A DNA stretch of 64,000 nt, taken from NCBI RefSeq assembly GCF_000227135.1, contig NC_018260.1:1080553-1144552 (forward strand), in the 5' to 3' direction. The notes under the pieces are model-generated. The model had not been told where the DNA came from. It made no database searches and saw only the letters and a list, made by a program, of their open reading frames with translations. The number at the start of each line of letters is the position of its first letter. The stretch's first letter is position 1. Source of the DNA: Leishmania donovani. Taxonomy: Eukaryota > Euglenozoa > Kinetoplastea > Trypanosomatida > Trypanosomatidae. The translations under genes were made by a program, and so were the position numbers. Below, piece by piece: positions 1 to 9,152 of this stretch.

Positions 1-1
1 C

Positions 2-583
2 GCGAACATTTGGGACATACGAGGCGTCAGTTTCTCGTCTGCCTATCGCGCCGCTGCGGAGACGGAGTGGCGGCAACGGCTGGGTCAGCGGCTCGTGTGG
101 CTGACACGTCACATCTCATTTGACATGGAACGCAACGCCGACGCGCGCCGGGCGGCGTGCTTCGCGGTGGCCTATCTGTGTAAGGAGGAGCTTCAGCGTC
201 GTGGTGCCCGCGCTGAGGAGAGTGACCTAAGCGGGAGTGCCATCGCGCAGGAGGCTGCCGTGCTCATGTCGCAGGCGTCCCAGGAGGAGGCCCCCATTGG
301 CGGTGACGGTGAAGAGCCAGCTCTTGGGCTCTTCGATGCGTCGCTCGCTCCGTGGTGGTCCGAAGAGGGCTCGCGAAAGCTTTTTGCTCAGGCGTGCGAG
401 GAGGTTGCGCGGTGGGCCCGTGGCAAGGGCGGTGGCGGCGCTTGCGTGCAGCTTCCCTCCGTAGCCGCGTCGACCGGCGCCTTGGCGGCGCAGGAGGCAG
501 TGAAGTTGCTCATGCGCATTCACGTTCCGTGCACCAATCCGATGCTCTATGACGGCTACACGAACAAGGTGTTCATGCTGTGA
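2..583 (+). CDS. NEDD8-activating E1 regulatory subunit (APPBP1/ULA1-like), 3' end only
   Basis: The frame is open from the left edge, so this is the last 193 codons of a gene that starts outside the window. The final 35 residues carry the E1-family C-terminal signature: an AAQEAVKLL helix followed by a hydrophobic strand and a YDGYTNK segment. This closely parallels the end of APPBP1/NAE1, the non-catalytic half of the heterodimeric E1 that adenylates NEDD8 for cullin modification. Ahead of it are a helical region (around VWLTRHISF) and a variable Gly/Ala-rich linker. APPBP1 itself lacks the catalytic Cys, so none is expected here. The SUMO E1 subunit AOS1 has a related end and is the main alternative; the AAQE and Y-G pattern favours APPBP1. 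The adenylation domain lies off the window, so the assignment rests on the tail alone. Confidence 0.68.
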   Translation, partial: ANIWDIRGVSFSSAYRAAAETEWRQRLGQRLVWLTRHISFDMERNADARRAACFAVAYLCKEELQRRGARAEESDLSGSAIAQEAAVLMSQASQEEAPIGGDGEEPALGLFDASLAPWWSEEGSRKLFAQACEEVARWARGKGGGGACVQLPSVAASTGALAAQEAVKLLMRIHVPCTNPMLYDGYTNKVFML

Positions 584-1127
584 TTCTCGTGTGCGTCGTG
601 TGCTTGTGTGCGTTCCTCCCCGCACCCGCCTTCCATCTTGCTACCCCTTCCGCCCCTCTCCGCTGCAGTTATGCCTTTCGAGAGCACGAGAGAGCGCGCG
701 CACGCGCGCCACAGAGCTCAGAATGTGAAGCATCCCAAGAGAAATCATGGAAGCGCGGACTCGCTGGTGAATGCCTTTCTGTGAAACAGTGACGTACCTC
801 CACGGCCGTCAAGACCTTTTCAGCCTCTCTCCCCCTGTCCCCTCCTCATCTTCCTCCACGGGCTGTCCTATGTCAAGATGATGGTGGGAGGGCAGGGGCC
901 GTGGCCTTTGGTCATTAGCCAGCATTCGAGGGAGGGGTTCACGGTTATCCACGAAGCACTGGGCATCGCGCCGCATGTAGGTGCTCAAACCGTGATCCGC
1001 TCTGTTCCACACCCACTCCCCGCCTCTCCTCTCCCTCCGACTCTTCGGCATTTTTGTGTTCCCAGTTGCCCTTCCCCTCCTCCACTTACGCTCCCGTCCC
1101 CTGTCGCACACCCGCGGCAGCGCCCGC
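584..1127 (+). other. Intergenic spacer: 3' UTR of the E1-like gene and 5' region of the zinc-knuckle gene
   Basis: No gene is seen here. The stretch holds pyrimidine-rich runs near 600-660 and 815-860 and the likely splice acceptor listed separately. A short frame at 580-792 has no coding character. Confidence 0.6.
1011..1065 (+). promoter_or_regulatory. Probable trans-splice acceptor for the zinc-knuckle gene
   Basis: A C/T-rich run is followed by the AG at 1064-1065, 62 nt before the ATG at 1128. This AG lies inside the GTG-started extension of the frame (1056), which argues for the ATG at 1128 as the real start. Confidence 0.5.
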
Positions 1128-4100
1128 ATGACCTCCCGCATCCCACTCCCCCTGCGGCTGGTGCAGTCTGACTTGTGGACTGCCACGGCGAGCGGCAGGA
1201 GAAGCGCCGGCTCCCGTGTCCTGACTGCGTACAAACCGAGCGGCCTCCCATGCTATGCCACGTCGCAGGTGAGCGCGGTGGCCGCCAACGGTGGCGATGG
1301 GCGCCGCCTCTGCGCCATTCACACACGACACACATCCTCTGCATCTTCCTCGGCGACTGCTGTCGAGGCGGGACCACAACCGCACCCCGAAGACCCCAGC
1401 GACTCCCTCCTTACCCGTGTCGTCGACGCCGCGCTTCCAGGGTGCGCGCCGTACGTGGCACTGCCGGTTGTCTCGTCCCTTCTGCGCCGCGGGAGTCACG
1501 ACACCGTCGCAGCCGCGCAGCTGAACCAGTGGACCAGTCGCCACAAAGGCCTTGTGATGGTGACAGGGACGCCGAGCGATGCCCTGTTCTTTCGCAACGC
1601 CGCACAGCTCGGCCTCGTGCAGCAGACGTACCGGGTGGTGTGTCGTCTGCCATCAGGCGTTGCCGGCGCAGCGCGGCGGTATTTGCGCGCACATCACATC
1701 TGTCAGCAGCCGCGACAGGGTAGCGATGGGGCCTCTGCGGCGAAGGGGATGCTGAACCCATACGTGCAGGCGCACATGGAGCGACGGCGTCAGCGACGGC
1801 AGCTCGCCGACCTTTCCATCGGCATTCCGCTGAGCGCCGAGTTTCCTCCTGCCCCAGCGAAGGCTGAAGCGACTGCGGTGTCGATGCTTACAAGTGATGC
1901 CCGGCTTCCAGCCAGCGTGCGCCCGCACCCGCTCGTCGGCGGGGGCTTCTTTGATGTAGCGCGTGGGCAGCTACGCGTGCAAGGCACGGTGAGGTGCTAT
2001 ATACGGACTCGGGTGCCTCTGACGGCATCCTCGGCAGCGCGTGTGCACCAGCGGTCGCGGCTGCACAGTCTTTTTTCTGCCCCGGATGCTGCCACACCTG
2101 GCGCCGGCAGCGGCGCATTCCGCCCCGACGAGGACCTGGGCGAGTCTCAGCACCCCTGGTTGCGGCCGGGGTGGCGCCTCGGTGTCTCTCTTGATATACC
2201 GCACATGCAGTGCGACGTAGCAGCAGCGGGCGGCGACGACGTGGATCACCCCCGCCGCAGAAGCGTTCCGGCGCCACGGGGCAAGTCGCTGTCGATGGAG
2301 TTCCGTTTACTGTCCCTGTCCCCGCGCGACGGCAGCGATGTGGCATTGTACGAGGTGCACACCCACGGCGACACCACCGCCGACGAGGTGGCCGCGGTGT
2401 TCCAGGCAGAGGGCCTGCGCGTGGTGAATGACTACGTGCAAGATGTGCCGTTGGCGGTGGCAGTGGAGGAGGTGGCAGCGCGCATGCGAGCGGCTCCACC
2501 TGGCCTGCTGCACGAGCTCCCACTCGGGCTGCAGCACCGCCTTCGCTCGGCGACGGCGGAGGAGCTGGTGGCGCTGCCACTGATGCGAATGCCCCTCGAG
2601 GATGCCGATCTCCTTGCTGTGCAGCACATGCTCGTACAGCTGTCTTCACTCTCGCCATCGCTGCCGTTTGCTGACGATGTGGAGCGGCTGCGGCAAGTGG
2701 TGCTGACCGCGGCGTCGTCCACAAGCGGCAGAGCACGCCACCCCCTCCAGCGCCTTCTTCTTAGCACTCTCTCGTCGTTGAGGCTGGCAAACGAGGTGGA
2801 GCGCCGCGTGTACGAGCAGGTGCTTGCGTTGACCCTCGGCACTGGCGTCGAGTGCGCTGGCGTTGTCTTCCCAGATCCATCGGACGCAGGCAACGTGCAC
2901 GTCTTGCAGCAGCTCTGGCTCACCTATGAGCAGCAGCGACAGCGACAACCGTCCTTGACCGATGCGGCGCGCGCGGCGCGACAGCATCCGCTTGCCTCTT
3001 CGCTACGCTACACCACCCGCAGCGTCCTCGACGATCCCGCTGGGCTAACCCGTGTGCCGCTCCTCCAGGATTTGGCGATGGGCTTCGCGTCAGGGGGCGC
3101 TGCGGAGTCTTTGAGTGCGCCTGATTGCAACGGCAACGTTCCTCGCGATCGCGGCGAGTGCAGCTTTTCCCAGGCGGCTGAGCTGCTCAGCGTGCTCTCT
3201 TACTCGCAGAATGCAGAGGCAGGGCACAGGTTATCCAGCGACGAGGCGCGCGAGACCGCGGCGTCGGCTCTGACGTGTCTCAATGACGCGGCAAGGCGAT
3301 GGATGCAGACTGAGGTTCCGTCGCCGTATGCGGCGGCCTTTCAAGAGTGGTGCGCCGCTTCCCTGGCTCCGTCGCGCTGCGCCGATACGGCTGCCCCTGA
3401 TGCGGGCGTGGCCGTTCTCTTGCCATCGCCTGAGAGCCTGTTACGGCGCTGCGACGGCCCAGGCACATCGAAAGAGCGTGGATCCGACCGTGTCGCGGAA
3501 AGCCCTCATTCAAGCGATGGCGGCGGCCACGCAGCAGTGCCACAGCGGGAGACGCTCCTGGAGCACGCCCACCTTCCCGTGCGTGTGTTCCTGCGTGTGG
3601 AGGAGCTGGCAGAGCTGCGGTGTGCGTACTGTGGAGGGGTGGGGCACACGTGGCAGCACTGCGTCGCGCGCGTCGCAGAGGCTGTGGCTGTGCTGAAGGA
3701 TGACGGTCTGGTGGACAAGTCGTTGCCACTCCCCGAGAACACCGCAAGCACTGCTGTTGGATCACCGGTCTCTGAGTCCGCGCCGGCACCTCTGGCGGCC
3801 TCGGTGATGGACAGCGAAGGCATCACCTCGGCCGACGACGCCGCGGCTGCACTGGCGGAGCAGGCGAACGCTCTCAGGCGGCATCGTCAGCACCAGCAGC
3901 AACATATTGCGAGAATCGGCTGCGATGGTGATGCGTCTGCGTCGCTTTCAGTGTCCTCGGCCCCATTCGCAGTCGACGTCCCGCTCATTGCCGTGCCCAA
4001 TGCCGCTGCAACGCACCGCTTCAAAGCTGGCCACGCCCTGCGCAGCGAGTCTCGCAAGCCTGCCGTGCACCGCCGCGTCATGCGGTGTGTGTACTGCGGT

Positions 4101-4628
4101 GGCCGTCATCACGTGACGGCGTGCCCGACACTGCGGGCGCAGGATAGCGAGTCCGAGGCGCGCCGCGCCGACGCTGCTGCGGCCGCTTCACCGGACTCAA
4201 CCTCTTCGACGTCGTCTCCGAACCGCAGCGGGCCGCCGCTCTTCTGCATCAAGTGTGGACAAACCGGCCACCTCTACACGCGCTGCCGCGGGGTGCCCGT
4301 GGGCCTTCACCACGCGACTCACTGTCCCATCTGCCTCCAGCCGCGCACCAGCGCGTCGCATGATCCGAAGCATTGTCCTCGGCGGGTGCCCGTGCCAGAA
4401 GGCTACCGACGCGACGGGATACCAGCAGCGGAGGAGTGCAACACTCAACGTAAAGCATCCCCTTGGCATCCATTGAGCCAGCCACAGGCGGGTTCAGAGC
4501 ACGGTTGTCGTCCAGCGACGGCTGACCGACAGCCGTGGAGGGGCAGTATACATGTTGGCGGGGTGCCTCGCCGCGGCCGACGCCGTACCTCTGTGTTAAT
4601 AGCCGACAGCTTTGTGGACAGCAAGTGA
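1128..4628 (+). CDS. Zinc-knuckle protein with a degenerate RluA-type pseudouridine-synthase-like N-terminal half
   Basis: The protein has 1166 residues from the first ATG. The start MTSRIPLPLRL is basic and hydrophobic without acidic residues, consistent with mitochondrial import. Residues about 60-400 follow the RluA order: a KPSGLP motif, then L132-N133-Q-W-T-S where the family has HRLDxxTSG, then GLVMV and a QTYRVVCRLPSG segment (family KTYxAxVxG). A later part (around YEVHTHGDTTADEVAAVF) sits where the TGRTHQIR motif should be. The catalytic Asp position reads Asn, so I infer loss of catalysis. The C-terminal third carries four Cys/His clusters: C832/C835/H840/C845, C987/C990/H994 or H995/C999, C1040/C1043/H1048/C1053, and C1066/C1069 with H1078 and C1083. 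Three are classic CCHC RNA-binding knuckles. The linkers are low in complexity. RNA binding is likely; a role in mitochondrial rRNA or ribosome assembly is a guess. Confidence 0.6.
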   Translation: MTSRIPLPLRLVQSDLWTATASGRRSAGSRVLTAYKPSGLPCYATSQVSAVAANGGDGRRLCAIHTRHTSSASSSATAVEAGPQPHPEDPSDSLLTRVVDAALPGCAPYVALPVVSSLLRRGSHDTVAAAQLNQWTSRHKGLVMVTGTPSDALFFRNAAQLGLVQQTYRVVCRLPSGVAGAARRYLRAHHICQQPRQGSDGASAAKGMLNPYVQAHMERRRQRRQLADLSIGIPLSAEFPPAPAKAEATAVSMLTSDARLPASVRPHPLVGGGFFDVARGQLRVQGTVRCYIRTRVPLTASSAARVHQRSRLHSLFSAPDAATPGAGSGAFRPDEDLGESQHPWLRPGWRLGVSLDIPHMQCDVAAAGGDDVDHPRRRSVPAPRGKSLSMEFRLLSLSPRDGSDVALYEVHTHGDTTADEVAAVFQAEGLRVVNDYVQDVPLAVAVEEVAARMRAAPPGLLHELPLGLQHRLRSATAEELVALPLMRMPLEDADLLAVQHMLVQLSSLSPSLPFADDVERLRQVVLTAASSTSGRARHPLQRLLLSTLSSLRLANEVERRVYEQVLALTLGTGVECAGVVFPDPSDAGNVHVLQQLWLTYEQQRQRQPSLTDAARAARQHPLASSLRYTTRSVLDDPAGLTRVPLLQDLAMGFASGGAAESLSAPDCNGNVPRDRGECSFSQAAELLSVLSYSQNAEAGHRLSSDEARETAASALTCLNDAARRWMQTEVPSPYAAAFQEWCAASLAPSRCADTAAPDAGVAVLLPSPESLLRRCDGPGTSKERGSDRVAESPHSSDGGGHAAVPQRETLLEHAHLPVRVFLRVEELAELRCAYCGGVGHTWQHCVARVAEAVAVLKDDGLVDKSLPLPENTASTAVGSPVSESAPAPLAASVMDSEGITSADDAAAALAEQANALRRHRQHQQQHIARIGCDGDASASLSVSSAPFAVDVPLIAVPNAAATHRFKAGHALRSESRKPAVHRRVMRCVYCGGRHHVTACPTLRAQDSESEARRADAAAAASPDSTSSTSSPNRSGPPLFCIKCGQTGHLYTRCRGVPVGLHHATHCPICLQPRTSASHDPKHCPRRVPVPEGYRRDGIPAAEECNTQRKASPWHPLSQPQAGSEHGCRPATADRQPWRGSIHVGGVPRRGRRRTSVLIADSFVDSK

Positions 4629-5163
4629 GACACCTGCACACTTACTGCGTGTCTGTGTCGGTGTGTTTGTGTGTGCGCTTGTGTGTGCTGCATGAAGCGC
4701 CCGCTTGCGTTTTTGTTCACAGGTCGAATGCAGAACTGCTACTGCCTGCAGTTGTATCTAGCCAGTGGCGTCAACGTGTAGAGTGCAGAGGGGGTTGGTA
4801 GGTTGCCGCAGAGATGCGTCTCGCATGCTCTGCGACCTTCGACTCACACTCATGCTCTCAGTTGGCTGCGGTACTTTTATGGGTTGTTATTGCTGGTGTC
4901 GGGGATGCAGCAGCCACTCCCTCCACCCCCGCACTCCCGCACTTCTCCACCTACCACCATCGTCATCGTCTCCTCTGCGTGCAGGTGTTTGAGAGATGGT
5001 ATGTAGAGTGTGGTGGTGGTGGTGATGGTGGTGGTGGGGGAGGGGGCATTTCGCCCTTGTCAGCACATCGTTGGCGTCGAGGGGTGACGGCAAGGGGTGG
5101 TGGCACCCTGCCGTCGTGCTTCGCTGGCAGGGGTAGCGAGATGTCTGCCTCACAGCTGGCCAC

Positions 5164-5234
5164 GCTTCTCCTTCTCCTGCCGCTTCCCTCTCGCTCTCTT
5201 GCTCTTTCTCTGTTCATGGGTCGCGTCAACGAAG
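5164..5234 (+). promoter_or_regulatory. Probable trans-splice acceptor for the golgin gene
   Basis: A long C/T run (5164-5213) is followed by AG at 5233-5234, 231 nt before the ATG. Another AG at 5424-5425, just after the CA/TA repeat, is a possible alternative. Confidence 0.4.
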
Positions 5235-5379
5235 CGAAAAAAAAAACGAGCGATGTGATTCGAAGAGGCCTCCAAGGAATGTACACACGTTCACACACCC
5301 AAGCACATACATCCCGGCATTCTTATCCTCCGTGCCACCACCACTATACTCCTTTGCCTCTGCTCCACCCTCCCCCCCT

Positions 5380-5420
5380 CACACACACACGCACACACAC
5401 ACACACATATATATATATAT
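5380..5420. repeat. (CA)n-(TA)n compound microsatellite
   Basis: A CA repeat with one interruption runs directly into about seven TA units, ending 45 nt before the golgin ATG. It therefore probably lies in the 5' UTR or next to the splice site. Confidence 0.8.
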
Positions 5421-5465
5421 GCGTAGCGGCCTGGGGGCGACGTGCCACGCGCAGGCAGTGAAGTC

Positions 5466-8400
5466 ATGTGGAGAGAGTGGACAAGTAAGATCAAAAGCTT
5501 TGCCGAGGACATCGCGTCGCCCGACTACGACGACGAGAGGCGCTCTAGCAACGGCAAATGTGAAGATGAAGAGGTGGACGGTAGAGTAGAACACACCCAC
5601 CACCTGCCCCATGATGAGCGCGGCCATGCGCGTCACAGAGACGACGTGGGCGTGGCACGTGCGACAGCGCATGCCCAGCACAACAGTGGTGTCATCTATG
5701 GTGGCGCTGGTAGTGCCTCCGCGCTGGAAACCCCGGCACGGCGCTTGGCCTCGCAGCACAGTGAACTGACGGGGGACCCGCATGCAGGTGCCTGCGGCAG
5801 TGTCGACGCTGCCGCATATGCACGGGCGTCCTCGGTTTCGGCAGTAGCGACGCCATCATTTCTCTCACTATCGCCAAGCCCACCTCCCACAGCAGCTGCG
5901 GGGACACGTCTTCCCGGTAACGTAGGGCCGCTGACGGCGTCTCAAGAAGCGGCGGCCGTCGCACAGTACAATGGAGGCGCACAGACGCCGGCTGAAAGTC
6001 CAGGCGATGACACTGTCGGTGCACACTCCTTCTCATCCTCCGCCAGAGGCGCTCAGGCAGCATCAGCGAGTACAGCAGGGCGCCGTGGTCCACCGCAGGC
6101 AAGAACGACTTCCAGTCCTCAGCCGGACACATCCCAGCCTTTGCCGGCACAACTCTCAGCACCGCTCTCATCGCCTTCTGCGGTACCCATCTCATTTGTT
6201 CCGCCGGCGAAATCTGCAGGGGCGGTGCTTCCTGCACCTGCGGTCACTGCAGCCCCGCCGACGCCGCCAACGCAACAGCAGCATCTACCAGAGAAAACGC
6301 AGATGCTCGCTCAGCGCGTTGCTGCTCTCGAAGCAGAGAAGGCTCACCTGCGAAGTGACATAGGCAAGTATCAAGGCGAAGCACGCGAAAAACACGAGCA
6401 AACTGTTCAGTACTACGAAGCGAAGCTGAGGGAGGCCGCAGCGACGGCAGCGGCCACCGCCAGCGCGCCGGATGCGAACGCGCAGCAGCAAGCAGACCCG
6501 CTGCGCGCTGCTCTCCAGGTAGCCGCGGACGAGCTGAAGGGAGAGAGGGCACTCAAAACAGCACTCGAGGGGCGCTTCGGCGAACTGCAGCAGGAGGCTG
6601 ACGAGCTCCGCGCGAGTCTCGCCGCGGCTCAGAAGGAAGTAGCGGCCATGACAGCGGCTTCCACTGCAGCATCAGCACCTTCCGAGACACCCGACACGAC
6701 CCCGCTACCTGCAGAGAAAGATTGGGGTTGGCGTCATTCCGAAGAGCTGAACAGCCTCAAAAACGCAGTGCACGAGAAGACCACGAAGCTAGCGGCACAG
6801 ACGGCTCAACTGCAGTCCTCGGAGGCAATTCGCCGTTCCCTGGAAGCTAAGTTGCAGGCGGCTCAGAGGGAAGCGATGGCGAACATCACGGACGATCATG
6901 ACAAGAGTGCGGATGCCGCGCGCGAAGAGCAGCACCGTCATGCGCACCTTCAAAACGAGGTGGACCGGCTGAAATGCGAGCTGGTGGCGGAGCGTCATCG
7001 CTCTGCTATGGCAGAGGCGCTATTTGAGGATGCCCAGCGGAAGAAGGAAGACCACGCCGCGCAGCTCGCACATGAGCAAGCCATTTCGACAAGCGTCGCT
7101 GCTACTCTAGAGCCGACGAGGAAGTCGGCCTCTGCTTCCGCCGCCACTGCCGCTGCATCGGCAGCTCACGAAGAAGAGCGGCAGCGACTCGCCGAAAAGC
7201 TCGACCACATGCAAGCGGAGCGCGGCGTGCTGCAGCAAGAGGTGAGGCAGCTCACGGAGGCGGCGAGCCAGCTACAGTGCACGCTCGACACCCGGGATCA
7301 CGAGTACGCGGTGGCACAGGCAGAGTGGACCGAAGCCCAGAAGGCTTTGCTGGAGAAGCGAAGCGTTTTCGAGGCTCAGGTGGCGAAAGACCGGGACGCT
7401 TACCAAGAAAAGCTGCATCGATTACAGACGCAGCTGGAAGCGGAGCAGAAGCGTGGCAAGGCGCTGGAGGCTGATAAGCAGGCCGCAGAGCACGCTCGCA
7501 CTGCCGCCGAGACGCAAGCGGCATCAGCGGAGCAGCGATGTGGTGTCATGCAAGCGGAACTCGCAGCCCTCCAGCAGCAACTCAAGCGCCTCGAAGAGGC
7601 TGAGCAGGATCGCCAGCAGCAGGAGCGGCAGCGCATCACTGAGTCGGAGGCAAAGGAAAGTAGCGTCAGCATGTCTTTGGCGGTCCTGACGCAAGTAAAG
7701 AAAGAGCTGGAAGGAAAGGTGCAGACGCTGGAGGTGATGATGGATCAACTGCAGCGCATGACAGTTGACACGCTGGTGCGCTTAGGCGTGGATGTGGAGC
7801 GCGTGGTAGAGGAAAGCCGTAGATACGGCGGTGGCACAGAGCGGGAGCCTTCGGGCGGCGACGACGGCGAAGAGGGCAACAGGGAAGGCGAGAAAGGTTG
7901 GGCAGCAGCGCGCACGGAAGTGCCGCTCCTGCAGCTCTTTTCATTGCTGATGACGGAGTGTCTGCAGCAGCACAGCATCGTGCTGCGGGCAGAGCGGGTG
8001 CAGCAGGAGTGGGAGCAGACCTACGAACAGGCCCGTCGAGTCAATGACTCGCTCAACCAGCAGATGGCCGATGCGTGGAGCGTCATTGGGAAGCTGCGCG
8101 AGGAGTTGTCTCTGAAGGACGAAGCGGCGCGTCAGATGAAGTCACGCGTGGACAGTGGCGACGCTCGGCTCGTGGAGGTGCAAGAACAGCTGGCCGGCGT
8201 CATGCATGAGCTGCAAGCGCTGCGCGAGGAGCGTGCGGGCTGGGCAGCGCGGCTGCAGCAGGCTGAGACTGGCGCAGAGGGACAGGCGAGCACTGTGTCC
8301 TCCTTGCAAGAGGAACTGAACACGCTACAGGACATGCTGCAGGCAAAGGAGGAGGAGCTGCAGGCGTCCTTACAAAGCAGCGAAAACCTGCAGCTCGTGC

Positions 8401-9152
8401 TGGATCGAATCCAGGAGAGCAAACGGCATGAGGTGGAGGCCTTGACGTTGGAGTCTCAGCTCGAGGCAGAGGAGCTCAAGAAGCAGCTGGTAGAGGCGCG
8501 GCGAATCAGAGATCAGCATGAGAGCGAGGTGGCAGGTGTGCGCGAAGGCTTTGAGCGGCAGCTCGCATCGAAAGACGCGGAGGTGACAACGATGCACCGC
8601 AAGCTCGCGGAGATGCGCAAGGCGCTAGAGAAGACAACGTCGCGGCACATGGAGGGCTCGGAGGCGAGCATTGACAAGCGCGTCGTGTCGCAGCTTCTCG
8701 CCAAGTACATGCACGCCTTCCTTGCGCAGCGGAAGGAGGCAGAGGACATGCTGAAGGTGCTCAGCGGTCTCCTTGACTGGGATGAGGCAACGCAGGAATA
8801 TGTAGGACTGTTGCCTGGGCCAAACAACCCGCAGCCGCCGGACGGACCTGCCACACAGCGAGGCGGTGCTCGTCGGGGCCTGTTCAGATGGCTTCGTAGC
8901 GGGGGGGCGGAGTCAAATGAGGCGGGACTGGCGTCCAAGTGGGTCGAGTTTCTGCTAAAGGAAAGCGAGAGCAGCGGAGGCGATGGCCGTGCAAACCGCA
9001 GCGACGTTGGTGCCACGGCGTCCACTTCTGCTTTGTCTACCTCGGCCCCCGTCCCGGGCTCGCAACCCATCCCCTCATTGAGCTTCCCATCACCTTCTCC
9101 GGCGGTGGAAACGGCGACATCGGAGACTGCTGCAAGCCGCCGATCGATGTGA
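5466..9152 (+). CDS. Golgin: long coiled-coil protein with C-terminal GRAB-like domain (Rud3/GMAP-210 type)
   Basis: The protein has 1228 residues from the ATG; an upstream GTG at 5442 only extends the open frame. The N-terminus (MWREWTSKIKSFAEDIA) can form a short amphipathic helix, as in vesicle-tethering golgins. Residues 30-270 are Ser/Pro/Ala-rich and disordered. From about 275 to 1060 there are almost continuous heptads rich in Glu, Gln, Ala and Leu, with one acidic break (GGDDGEEGNREGEKG). Residues about 1068-1118 match the GRAB domain: IDKRVVSQLLAKY, a variable loop, then LKVLSGLLDWDEATQEYVGLL, paralleling the LLGW-D-QxxxxGL pattern of Rud3 and GMAP-210, which bind Arf1-GTP at the cis-Golgi. 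A short basic segment (RRGLFRWLR) and a Ser-rich tail follow. I infer a Golgi tether recruited by an Arf-family GTPase. It is not a GRIP golgin, since the conserved GRIP Tyr context is absent. Confidence 0.75.
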   Translation: MWREWTSKIKSFAEDIASPDYDDERRSSNGKCEDEEVDGRVEHTHHLPHDERGHARHRDDVGVARATAHAQHNSGVIYGGAGSASALETPARRLASQHSELTGDPHAGACGSVDAAAYARASSVSAVATPSFLSLSPSPPPTAAAGTRLPGNVGPLTASQEAAAVAQYNGGAQTPAESPGDDTVGAHSFSSSARGAQAASASTAGRRGPPQARTTSSPQPDTSQPLPAQLSAPLSSPSAVPISFVPPAKSAGAVLPAPAVTAAPPTPPTQQQHLPEKTQMLAQRVAALEAEKAHLRSDIGKYQGEAREKHEQTVQYYEAKLREAAATAAATASAPDANAQQQADPLRAALQVAADELKGERALKTALEGRFGELQQEADELRASLAAAQKEVAAMTAASTAASAPSETPDTTPLPAEKDWGWRHSEELNSLKNAVHEKTTKLAAQTAQLQSSEAIRRSLEAKLQAAQREAMANITDDHDKSADAAREEQHRHAHLQNEVDRLKCELVAERHRSAMAEALFEDAQRKKEDHAAQLAHEQAISTSVAATLEPTRKSASASAATAAASAAHEEERQRLAEKLDHMQAERGVLQQEVRQLTEAASQLQCTLDTRDHEYAVAQAEWTEAQKALLEKRSVFEAQVAKDRDAYQEKLHRLQTQLEAEQKRGKALEADKQAAEHARTAAETQAASAEQRCGVMQAELAALQQQLKRLEEAEQDRQQQERQRITESEAKESSVSMSLAVLTQVKKELEGKVQTLEVMMDQLQRMTVDTLVRLGVDVERVVEESRRYGGGTEREPSGGDDGEEGNREGEKGWAAARTEVPLLQLFSLLMTECLQQHSIVLRAERVQQEWEQTYEQARRVNDSLNQQMADAWSVIGKLREELSLKDEAARQMKSRVDSGDARLVEVQEQLAGVMHELQALREERAGWAARLQQAETGAEGQASTVSSLQEELNTLQDMLQAKEEELQASLQSSENLQLVLDRIQESKRHEVEALTLESQLEAEELKKQLVEARRIRDQHESEVAGVREGFERQLASKDAEVTTMHRKLAEMRKALEKTTSRHMEGSEASIDKRVVSQLLAKYMHAFLAQRKEAEDMLKVLSGLLDWDEATQEYVGLLPGPNNPQPPDGPATQRGGARRGLFRWLRSGGAESNEAGLASKWVEFLLKESESSGGDGRANRSDVGATASTSALSTSAPVPGSQPIPSLSFPSPSPAVETATSETAASRRSM

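Larger units (their letters stand above)
4629..5465 (+). other. Intergenic spacer with G-rich and CA/TA tracts
   Basis: No convincing gene is seen. The stretch has a (GGT)n-like G-rich run at 5012-5046, a polypyrimidine tract with AG at 5164-5234, and a (CA)n then (TA)n microsatellite at about 5380-5420. Confidence 0.6.

Noticed and set aside
1888..2736. 282-codon minus-strand frame
   Set aside because: It is a shadow of the zinc-knuckle gene, with an Arg/Pro/Ala-rich product typical of antisense GC-rich DNA.
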